DNA of 11,948 nucleotides from Treponema sp. GTDB taxonomy: Bacteria; Spirochaetota; Spirochaetia; Treponematales; Breznakiellaceae. Below are positions 6,631 to 11,948 of the stretch, in pieces. The notes below the pieces were generated by a model. That model saw only the letters and a list, made by a program, of their open reading frames with translations. It was not told the origin of the DNA and did no database searches. The stretch is from positions 1-11,948 of the forward strand of contig JAIRNB010000035.1 in the NCBI GenBank assembly GCA_031258265.1, read 5' to 3'. A program made the translations under genes and the position numbers. How positions within the stretch are numbered: position 1 is the first letter of the stretch; each line of letters begins with the position of its first letter.

Positions 6631-7410
6631 TTACATCTCAAAAAATTCATGCAGGAACAGGGCCGCCGCCTGGGCTACGTTAAGGCTTTCGATGTTCCCT
6701 GTGCCGGGAATCCGGGCCAGGACGGAACACTGCTCTTTTATTTCCGCCGGCAGCCCCGTCTCTTCGTTTCCCACCACCAGGGCGATGCCGGGACGGCGCT
6801 GAAGTTTCAAAGCGGCGCCCCGGTCTTCGATGATGCCGCCCAGGTCCCGGACGCGCCGGCGGGCCCGGGGGTCCGCGCCGACGGTGACAATCCGCGTTGA
6901 AGCGGCCCGGAGAAACGCGGCGGTGCTGCGGACCTTCCTGAAAACGACATGCTCCATGCCGCCCTCGGCAACCCGGTAGGCGCTGGTACTAAGGCGGGCT
7001 TCCTGGTCTTCCCCGCTGAGGATCACAAAGTGGGCTTCAAAAAAGGCGGCGGCCCGGACGATGGCCCCCAGGTTATGATCGTTTCCCACCGAATGGAGGA
7101 CGACCCCCGTCTTCCCCTCCGCCGCCCATAGCTCCAGATCGGCTTCAACGGCCCCCGGCACGGCGGGTTCTTCTATCATCGCCACCACCCCCTGGTGCCG
7201 GTTGCTTTTGCAGAGCCGTTCAAGCTCCTCGTCATCGCAGATTTTATAAGGGTACTTCTTCTCCGCCAGATACTTGCAGACCTTAAAAAAGAGTTTTAGC
7301 CGGTCTTCCCGCAAAAAAAGACGGTTGATTGATTCAGGATGAAATTCCCCCAGGGCCAATGCCGCATTGATCCCGCAGACGGCCAATTCATTGGTAAGGC
7401 GGTTTCGCAC
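6631..7410 (-). CDS. SpoU/TrmH-family RNA 2'-O-methyltransferase
   Basis: S-adenosylmethionine-dependent ribose methyltransferase acting on tRNA or rRNA, with the trefoil-knot SPOUT fold. All three motifs are present: NLGAIVRAA (motif 1, with catalytic Arg), VVGNEETGLP (motif 2) and IPGTGNIESLNVAQAAAL (motif 3) near the C-terminus. The N-terminal part is an L30e-like substrate-binding domain (ELAVCGINAALALG through NRHQGVVAM). GTG 7410 is chosen because homology-like sequence begins just after it. The frame stays open up to ATG 7467, but those 19 codons are a 13-bp inverted repeat and promoter sequence, so that start is unlikely. This gives 259 residues. No Shine-Dalgarno is seen and a -10-like box ends six bases upstream. 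Whether the target is tRNA or 23S rRNA cannot be told. Confidence 0.9.
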   Translation of the reverse strand: MRNRLTNELAVCGINAALALGEFHPESINRLFLREDRLKLFFKVCKYLAEKKYPYKICDDEELERLCKSNRHQGVVAMIEEPAVPGAVEADLELWAAEGKTGVVLHSVGNDHNLGAIVRAAAFFEAHFVILSGEDQEARLSTSAYRVAEGGMEHVVFRKVRSTAAFLRAASTRIVTVGADPRARRRVRDLGGIIEDRGAALKLQRRPGIALVVGNEETGLPAEIKEQCSVLARIPGTGNIESLNVAQAAALFLHEFFEM

Positions 7411-7431
7411 CGGATAAATATAGCATATAAT
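7404..7431 (+). promoter_or_regulatory. Candidate promoter for the oxidoreductase operon
   Basis: TATAAT at 7426-7431 is a perfect -10 box. TTCGCA (7404-7409), four of six to the -35 consensus, lies 16 bases before it. Transcription would start near 7438, exactly where the hairpin block begins, giving a 5' leader of about 214 bases to the start at 7652. It overlaps the opposite-strand promoter of the methyltransferase. Confidence 0.45.
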
Positions 7432-7444
7432 TAGAGCATGTCCA
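7417..7444 (-). promoter_or_regulatory. Promoter of the methyltransferase gene
   Basis: On the minus strand TGGACA (7444-7439) matches five of six -35 positions and TATATT (7422-7417) five of six -10 positions, 16 bases apart. Six bases separate the -10 from GTG 7410. The -35 is part of the 13-bp inverted repeat at 7438-7467, so a repeat-binding protein would cover it. Confidence 0.5.
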
Positions 7445-7577
7445 TAATGTAGACACATTATGGACATACCCCCTTAAAAAATGCACTTTGCGTACCATTT
7501 TGGTACAGGCGGATTTAGGCAAATCCGCCGGGAGCAAATGCAAGTTCTGTCCGCAAAGTAACCGACTTTGTGGACAG
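7438..7577 (+). repeat. Hairpin-packed leader region with a possible three-way junction
   Basis: Successive structures fill the region. A perfect 13-bp inverted repeat is at 7438-7450/7455-7467 with loop AGAC. A stem 7482-7491/7534-7542 (nine pairs, one bulged C) encloses two perfect hairpins, 7492-7497/7501-7506 (loop TTT) and 7508-7516/7521-7529 (loop AGGC), with one to four unpaired bases at the joints. Last is 7547-7559/7565-7577, 13 pairs with one G-U. Bases 7552-7559 can also pair with 7485-7492, so two folds exclude each other. If transcription starts near 7438, all of this is 5' leader of the oxidoreductase gene. No known riboswitch consensus was recognised. Confidence 0.7.
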
Positions 7578-7651
7578 ATACTAAATTTAAGGGGAAAAAA
7601 TGGGGAACCATAGCTGCAAATGGGAAAACCCGGAAGCCACAGGAGGAAATG

Positions 7652-8731
7652 ATGGCAAAAAAACTAAAATATGGAATCGTTGGATGCGGTGGAATAGCAA
7701 ATCAAAAGCACCTGCCGGCTATCGAGAATCTTGAAGACGCGCAGGCCGTCGCCTTTTGCGACATCATCGTTGAAAGGGCGGAAAAGGCCAACCGGGATTT
7801 TGCCGAAGGCAAGGGGAAAGTTTTTGCCGATTACCGGGAACTTATCAAGGAAGACCTGGACGCGGTTTTCGTGCTTACCCCCAATATTTCCCATGCGGAA
7901 ATTTCCATCGCCGCCCTAAAGGCGGAAAAGAATGTACTCTGTGAAAAGCCAATGGCAAAGACCTACGCCGATGCCCAGCGTATGCTTGAGGCCAAGAACA
8001 AAAGCGGCAAGCTTCTTACCATTGGTTATCAGAGCCGTTTCCGGCCGGACAGCCTGTTCCTAAAAGCCGAATGTGACGCCGGCACCCTGGGGGAAATTTA
8101 CTTTGCCAAGGCCACGGCCCTGCGGCGCCGGGCGGTTCCCACCTGGGGGGTATTCCTGGATGAGGAAAAACAGGGGGGCGGCCCGCTTATCGACATCGGC
8201 ACCCATGCCCTGGACCTTACCCTTTACATGATGAACAATTATGAGCCCGCCTATGCGGTAGGTACTACCTATCACAAATTCAATAAAGAAAAAAAGACCG
8301 GCAACGCCTGGGGAGACTGGGATACCAAAAAATTTACCGTGGAGGATTCGGCCTTTGGTTTTATCGTAATGAAAAACGGGGCTACCATCATTCTGCAGTC
8401 AAGCTGGGCCCTGAACACCACCGAAGTCCGGGAGGCGGTAACAACCCTCTGCGGTACTAAGGCGGGGGCGGATATGCCCAAAGCCGGGAGTCTGATAATC
8501 AACGGCGTCAAAAATGGCCGCCAGTACACGCTAAGTCCGGCGGACGGCGGGGCGGCGGCCTTCTACGAGGGATTGGCCGTAAAGGATACGGACCTGGAGG
8601 CCCAGACCTTTGCCAAGGCGGTCCGGGGCCAGGGAAAACTCTGCATCCAGCCGGAAGAGGCGGCGGTGGTAACCCAAATTTTGGAGGGGATCTACGATTC
8701 CGCCAAAACCGGGAAACCCCATTATTTCTAA
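7652..8731 (+). CDS. Gfo/Idh/MocA-family NAD(P)-dependent oxidoreductase
   Basis: Probable sugar or polyol dehydrogenase of the cytoplasm. The start is ATG 7652, five bases after AGGAGG (7641-7646); an ATG directly before it and a TTG 27 codons upstream are in frame but less well placed. The 359 residues show the N-terminal Rossmann fold with YGIVGCGGIA (7-16), the EKP motif at 98-100 (LCEKPMAK) that contacts the nicotinamide and substrate, and GGGPLIDIGTHALDL (175-189) with the usual Asp181 and His185 of the active site. The length is normal. It heads a plus-strand group with the AlaX-type and GerMN genes and is divergent from the methyltransferase. A link to the nearby sugar transporter is tempting, but the two are in different transcription units and differ in base composition. 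Confidence 0.92.
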   Translation: MAKKLKYGIVGCGGIANQKHLPAIENLEDAQAVAFCDIIVERAEKANRDFAEGKGKVFADYRELIKEDLDAVFVLTPNISHAEISIAALKAEKNVLCEKPMAKTYADAQRMLEAKNKSGKLLTIGYQSRFRPDSLFLKAECDAGTLGEIYFAKATALRRRAVPTWGVFLDEEKQGGGPLIDIGTHALDLTLYMMNNYEPAYAVGTTYHKFNKEKKTGNAWGDWDTKKFTVEDSAFGFIVMKNGATIILQSSWALNTTEVREAVTTLCGTKAGADMPKAGSLIINGVKNGRQYTLSPADGGAAAFYEGLAVKDTDLEAQTFAKAVRGQGKLCIQPEEAAVVTQILEGIYDSAKTGKPHYF

Positions 8732-8740
8732 TTTTTAAGG

Positions 8741-8766
8741 AAGCCGGGGCCGTCATTCCCCGGTTT
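8741..8766 (+). other. Hairpin next to the ribosome binding site of the AlaX gene
   Basis: AAGCCGGGG (8741-8749) pairs with CCCCGGTTT (8758-8766), nine pairs with one G-U, around an eight-base loop. It fills most of the 47-base gap and ends directly before the AAGGA (8767-8771) serving the TTG start. There is no T-run, so it is more likely an mRNA-processing or translation-tuning element than a terminator. Confidence 0.5.
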
Positions 8767-8778
8767 AAGGAAACAGCC

Positions 8779-10014
8779 TTGTACACCGAACGGCTTTACT
8801 ACGATTACGCCGCGCCGGAACCGTATCCCGCGGAGATTCGTGAAATACGTCTCCAGGGGGACCGGGCGGCGATCCTTCTGGACAGGACCATCTTCTACCC
8901 CGAAGGCGGAGGCCAGGAAGCGGACCGGGGCAGTATCAACGGAGTCCCCCTCCAGGACGTGAAAGAAGCCCCCGCGGCCGGCGGCGGCGGGGAGGAGATC
9001 CTCCACATCGTTTCCGCCGCGGACGCGGAAACGATGAAACCCGGTCCGGCCTCCCTGGTTTTGGACAGCCGCCGCCGCCGGGATTTTACGGTGCAGCACA
9101 GCGCCCAGCATCTGCTTTCCGGGACGATCCTCCGCCTCACGGGGAACTACACCGTTTCCATGCGCCTGGGGGCGGAGACCTGTACCATAGATGTGGACGC
9201 CCCGGAACTTTCCGCGGATACCCTGGCCCGGGTCGAAGACGCGGCGGCGGACGCCATCGAAGCCGGCGCGCCGCTGCTTATTCACCTCTGTCCCCCGGAG
9301 GATATAACAAAATTCCCCCTTAGAAAGGTTCCCCCCCAGGGGGAGGATGTGATCCGGGTGGTGGAGATCGCCGGTTACGATTTTTCCCCCTGCTGCGGTA
9401 CCCACTGCGAATCCACCGCCCAGATAGGACTTCTGCGGATTCTGGGGGCCGAACGCTACAAGGGCATGACCCGCGTTACTTTTATAGCCGGCCGCCGGGT
9501 GCTGGCCCAGAGCCGTCTTCTGTGGCGGAACGGTGAAACTATTTCCCGCGCCCTCAAGGTCCCGGTAATGGACAGCGGCGCGGGTGTTCTGGCTTTCCTG
9601 GAACGGAACGCCGCCCTGGAGCAGGAACTCAAGGCCCTGCGGGAGGCGGCGGCGGAACAGAAGGCGGAGGCCCTGCTTGTCAGGGCCCGCAGCCTGACAG
9701 ACCCGCCTTCCGGGGAATCATCGTCCCGGTCCGCAAAAGTTCCCCTGGTGGCCGAAATTTACAACGCAAGTTTCGATGAGATTCTCCGTATCGGCAGGGC
9801 GGCGCAGAAACAAACCTCCGCCGTACTGCTGCTTGCCTCCAGGGACGAAAAAAAATTCGCCGCCTTCTGCTCCGGCAAGGGAACGGATCTCCGCTCCCTC
9901 TTAAAGACAGCCCTGGAGGAAAACGGCGGCAAGGGCGGAGGGGGGGCAGGTTTTTTCCAGGGGGTGTTTGAAACCGTCCCCGCGCTGGAAAGCTTCCTTG
10001 GCAATATGATATGA
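8779..10014 (+). CDS. AlaX-L type alanyl-tRNA editing protein with DHHA1 domain
   Basis: Free-standing relative of the alanyl-tRNA synthetase editing domain, expected to hydrolyse mischarged Ser-tRNA(Ala) or Gly-tRNA(Ala). The start is TTG 8779, with AAGGA seven bases upstream. Residues 1-60 carry the editing-domain entry (TIFYPEGGGQEADRG). Zinc ligands are visible as HSAQH (H107, H111) and CCGTH (C205, H209); the usual CGGTH has Cys for the first Gly, a variant I recall from other AlaX proteins. A coiled-coil segment near 262-300 leads to a DHHA1-like C-terminal domain ending in GGKGGGGAGFFQG. There is no aminoacylation domain, and 411 residues fits the long AlaX form. The gene lies 47 bases after the oxidoreductase and seven before the GerMN gene, suggesting one mRNA. 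Confidence 0.9.
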   Translation: MYTERLYYDYAAPEPYPAEIREIRLQGDRAAILLDRTIFYPEGGGQEADRGSINGVPLQDVKEAPAAGGGGEEILHIVSAADAETMKPGPASLVLDSRRRRDFTVQHSAQHLLSGTILRLTGNYTVSMRLGAETCTIDVDAPELSADTLARVEDAAADAIEAGAPLLIHLCPPEDITKFPLRKVPPQGEDVIRVVEIAGYDFSPCCGTHCESTAQIGLLRILGAERYKGMTRVTFIAGRRVLAQSRLLWRNGETISRALKVPVMDSGAGVLAFLERNAALEQELKALREAAAEQKAEALLVRARSLTDPPSGESSSRSAKVPLVAEIYNASFDEILRIGRAAQKQTSAVLLLASRDEKKFAAFCSGKGTDLRSLLKTALEENGGKGGGGAGFFQGVFETVPALESFLGNMI

Positions 10015-10021
10015 TCAGGTT

Positions 10022-10846
10022 GTGATAAGGAAAAAAACATACCGCCGCCCTCCCGGCAGAAAATATCAAAAAAAACGGCAGAAAGGAAAAACCCCATCGG
10101 GGCTTATTTTTTGGGCGGCCTTTTTAATTTTTATCACCGGTCTTTTTTTCATCAACCGGGATCATATTCTGGACAGCCTTGAGAAGACGCAGTTTCTGGA
10201 AAAGTTTTTCCCCTCCGGGCAGGCGGGGAACCCTGTTGAGGAACGGCCCGCGTTAAGCCAAAATCCCGTGAACCGGGAAGCGGAAAGGGTCCCCCAGCCG
10301 GCTGTGGAAACCCCGCCCAATCCCCCCCCGGCGCGGGGGCCCGCGCAGCCGGGAATCGTCCAAAGTCCCCCCCAGCCCATCGAACAGCGGGATTCCCCGC
10401 CGGAGCTTCCACGGCGTCCGGTGGAATCTTTTACTGAACAGGCCCTTTACTTTATCCGCGTGGAAGATGACGGCACGATTATCCGGACTAAGACAACGCG
10501 CCGTATCCCCGTGTCGGGGACCCCTTTACAGGATACCCTGGAGGCCCTTATCGCCGGTCCCGGCGCGGAAGAGGAAAACCGGGGTACAATATCCCTTATC
10601 CCGCCGGAAACCAGGGTTTTAAGCGCCGTCATCGAGGGGAATACCGCCCGCATCAACTTTAGCGAGGAATTTCAGTACAACACCGCCGGTATGGAAGGTT
10701 TTGCCGCCCAGCTTACCCAAATTATCTGGACCGCCACGGAATTCCCCAATATCAAGGATGTACAAATACTTATTGAAGGCAACAGGGTCGATCACCTGGG
10801 GGAGGGCCTCCCAATCTGGGGGCCCCTGGACCGGCAAAGCCTTTAA
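10022..10846 (+). CDS. Membrane-anchored GerMN-domain protein
   Basis: The 274-residue product has a very basic N-terminus (1-23), one membrane segment at about 27-45 (LIFWAAFLIFITGLFFI), a Pro-rich linker (about 64-135), and a GerMN domain from about 139 to the end (ALYFIRVEDDG, PLQDTLEALIAGP, ARINFSEEF, VQILIEGNRVDHLG). The topology implies a short cytoplasmic tail with the domain in the periplasm. GerMN domains are known from spore germination proteins and from envelope proteins of non-sporulating bacteria, where they are thought to act at the cell wall; no enzymatic residues are defined. GTG 10022 starts eight bases after the AlaX stop with only a weak AGG upstream, which suggests translational coupling. 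There is no lipobox. Confidence 0.85.
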   Translation: MIRKKTYRRPPGRKYQKKRQKGKTPSGLIFWAAFLIFITGLFFINRDHILDSLEKTQFLEKFFPSGQAGNPVEERPALSQNPVNREAERVPQPAVETPPNPPPARGPAQPGIVQSPPQPIEQRDSPPELPRRPVESFTEQALYFIRVEDDGTIIRTKTTRRIPVSGTPLQDTLEALIAGPGAEEENRGTISLIPPETRVLSAVIEGNTARINFSEEFQYNTAGMEGFAAQLTQIIWTATEFPNIKDVQILIEGNRVDHLGEGLPIWGPLDRQSL

Positions 10847-10851
10847 GCCCG

Positions 10852-10872
10852 CCGGGTTTGGGAAAACCCCGG
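10852..10872 (+). terminator. Possible terminator stem after the GerMN gene
   Basis: CCGGGTTT (10852-10859) pairs with AAACCCCGG (10864-10872) with one bulged C and a GGGA loop, five bases after the stop codon. It lacks a following T-run, so intrinsic termination is doubtful; it may be a transcript-end stabiliser. Confidence 0.35.
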
Positions 10873-10896
10873 AAAGCCGTCCGTCTACATTATGGA

Positions 10897-11048
10897 GCCT
10901 GTCCCAAAACTAATTGACTGTGCGCTACCGCGCACGGTTTTGGGCCAGGCTTGCGGCCAACGCCGCTTGACAGTTTTTCAGGCTTTTAGCCTTACAAAAC
11001 TGCGAATTTCAAGGCTGCCTTCCCAAAACTGAAGTTTTGGGGAAGCCT
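10897..11048. repeat. Nested hairpins between convergent genes
   Basis: Arms 10897-10910 and 10937-10950 pair over 14 positions with one mismatch and enclose a perfect hairpin, GTGCGC-TACC-GCGCAC (10920-10935). Next comes GCGGC-CAAC-GCCGC (10953-10966). Then 10971-10977/10996-11002 (CAGTTTT/AAAACTG) encloses AGGCT-TTT-AGCCT (10980-10992). Last, 11010-11030 pairs with 11033-11048 with a small bulge, centred on CCAAAACT/AGTTTTGG. The ten bases TCCCAAAACT occur at both 10902-10911 and 11021-11030. The block runs up to the ymdB stop codon and could act as a two-way transcription end, but the nesting exceeds what that needs. Confidence 0.75.
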
Positions 11049-11918
11049 CTATGGGCAGACTCTAATCCGCAAAAGATTTAAGGCCCGGCCCGTGTCCTGA
11101 TCTATCTCCGCCAAGACCCCCTCCACCGCGCAGGGCCCCTCTTTTGCGCATTCCATACGGTAAAGAACCTGGTTCCGGGCCCGGTCCAGGCAGATAGCCG
11201 TATCCATGCCGATAACCGCATTGGTCACGCCGGTCATGCCAAGATCGGTGATATACCCCGTACCCTGGGGCAGAACCCGCTCATCCGAAGTTTGCACATG
11301 GGTGTGGGTACCGGCCACCAGGCTTACCTTGCCGTCAAGGTAGTAGCCCAGGGATTCCTTTTCCCTGGTGGATTCCGCGTGGAAATCTACCAGGGCAAGG
11401 GCCCCGCAGCACAGCGCCGGGCCGTTTTCCCCTTCAAAAGCAGGCAGTTCCCCCTGGACCGAATAAAGGGGATGCCTGTCGCCCTTTCCGTTCCACTGGG
11501 ATTGTATGATAAGATCGGCGGTGTTAAAGGGGCAGTCAATGGGAGTCATGTATTCCCGGCCCTGAAGGTTGATTACCAGGTACAATACCCCGGCTTTTTC
11601 CAGCCGTATCCAGCCCCGGCCGGGATTCCCCTGGGGGTAGTTTGCGGGCCGCAAAACCCGCTCCTCCTTATCCAGAAGGGGCCAAAATTCCCGTTTTTCC
11701 CAGACATGGTTGCCGGTGGTTACCACATCGGCGCCGGCCCCCAGGATGCGTTTCAGACTCGCCTCCTCCAGCCCAAACCCGCCGGCGGCGTTTTCACCAT
11801 TCACAATGGTAAAATGTACCCCCTGTTCCCCAATAAGGCCGGGAAGCCCCTTTTCCAGGGTCAAGAGTCCGCCTTCACCCACCACATCTCCGATCATCAG
11901 CACTTTTACTGTTGTCAC
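11049..11918 (-). CDS. ymdB: YmdB-family metallophosphoesterase
   Basis: Binuclear-metal phosphodiesterase related to Bacillus subtilis YmdB, which acts on 2',3'-cyclic nucleotides and influences biofilm and motility choices. Metal ligands are visible in order: D11 (MIGDVVG), E42 and N43 (VNGENAAGG), N70 with H71 (TTGNHVWEK), H180 (VDFHAEST), H205 and H207 (GTHTHVQTSDE). YITDLGMTG follows as usual. The length is 289 against about 260-265 in the family; an extra stretch of roughly 25 residues lies between the first ligands and H180, around 138-172. The start is GTG 11918, since the family's IGD motif normally lies within ten residues of the start. No Shine-Dalgarno is visible and a TATAAT ends seven bases upstream. 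It converges with the GerMN gene. Confidence 0.93.
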   Translation of the reverse strand: MTTVKVLMIGDVVGEGGLLTLEKGLPGLIGEQGVHFTIVNGENAAGGFGLEEASLKRILGAGADVVTTGNHVWEKREFWPLLDKEERVLRPANYPQGNPGRGWIRLEKAGVLYLVINLQGREYMTPIDCPFNTADLIIQSQWNGKGDRHPLYSVQGELPAFEGENGPALCCGALALVDFHAESTREKESLGYYLDGKVSLVAGTHTHVQTSDERVLPQGTGYITDLGMTGVTNAVIGMDTAICLDRARNQVLYRMECAKEGPCAVEGVLAEIDQDTGRALNLLRIRVCP

Positions 11919-11925
11919 AAAAAAG

Positions 11926-11934
11926 ATTATAACA
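11926..11934 (-). promoter_or_regulatory. Extended -10 promoter of ymdB
   Basis: On the minus strand TGT-TATAAT is a perfect extended -10 element, seven bases before GTG 11918. The -35 position would lie beyond the end of the window. The transcript would start at or beside the start codon. Confidence 0.55.
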
Positions 11935-11948
11935 GGGAGTCTTCCGGC

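Noticed and set aside
6610..6900. Plus-strand 96-codon open frame near the orphan promoter
   Set aside because: It lies antisense to the conserved motif 2 and 3 part of the methyltransferase and has no motif or ribosome binding site of its own.
7411..7467. N-terminal extension of the methyltransferase to ATG 7467
   Set aside because: The extra codons are the inverted repeat and promoter sequence, and homology-like sequence begins after GTG 7410.
7438..7577. A known riboswitch or T-box
   Set aside because: No specifier loop, T-box sequence or recognised aptamer consensus was found, and no terminator follows.
7568..7651. Upstream TTG start for the oxidoreductase
   Set aside because: It lies inside the last hairpin arm, lacks a ribosome binding site and adds 27 residues before the Rossmann fold; AGGAGG sits ideally before ATG 7652.
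8728..9405. Minus-strand open frame opposite the AlaX gene
   Set aside because: The opposite strand carries the complete editing motifs; this frame is a composition shadow.

Overview
The window reads as chromosomal DNA of a moderately GC-rich spirochaete, most likely a Treponema of the termite-gut or hydrocarbon-free host-associated kind. This is an inference from the gene mix and not a database match: CUT1 sugar-transport cassette with a non-lipoprotein binding protein, a GerMN protein in a probable non-sporulating genome, an AlaX-L editing protein, a YmdB-type phosphoesterase, and frequent GTG/TTG starts. No rRNA, tRNA, CRISPR array or intact mobile element was seen.

Layout, left to right. 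Bases 1-457 carry no convincing gene but hold a dense set of perfect short palindromes, many with a GAA loop, plus a 44-bp direct repeat. A promoter then leads into an exported, low-complexity Pro/Gln/Arg-rich protein (545-2221) with one ordered core. An AT-rich gap (2222-2551) separates it from a minus-strand cassette, in transcription order: GntR/FadR-type regulator (5680-6366), sugar-binding protein (4343-5632), and two CUT1 permeases (3393-4271 and 2552-3400). No ATPase or catabolic gene accompanies them. The cassette is visibly poorer in G+C than the genes on both sides, which suggests separate acquisition. A probable terminator lies between regulator and binding-protein genes, and strong operator-like inverted repeats lie upstream of the regulator.

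Bases 6631-7410 (minus) encode a SpoU/TrmH-family RNA 2'-O-methyltransferase. It is divergent from a plus-strand group: Gfo/Idh/MocA oxidoreductase (7652-8731), AlaX-L alanyl-tRNA editing protein (8779-10014) and a membrane-anchored GerMN protein (10022-10846). Between the divergent genes are back-to-back promoters, and the putative plus transcript would begin with about 140 bases of tightly packed hairpins, including a possible three-way junction. The GerMN gene converges on a minus-strand ymdB homologue (11049-11918) across another block of nested hairpins.

The most interesting signals are not protein-coding: (1) three unrelated intergenic regions built almost entirely from perfect small-loop hairpins, often nested; (2) the structured leader and overlapping divergent promoters at 7404-7577; (3) three genes (regulator, methyltransferase, ymdB) whose -10 boxes sit only 6-7 bases from the start codon with no Shine-Dalgarno sequence, implying leaderless mRNAs. 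All are readings of sequence alone and none has been tested computationally.
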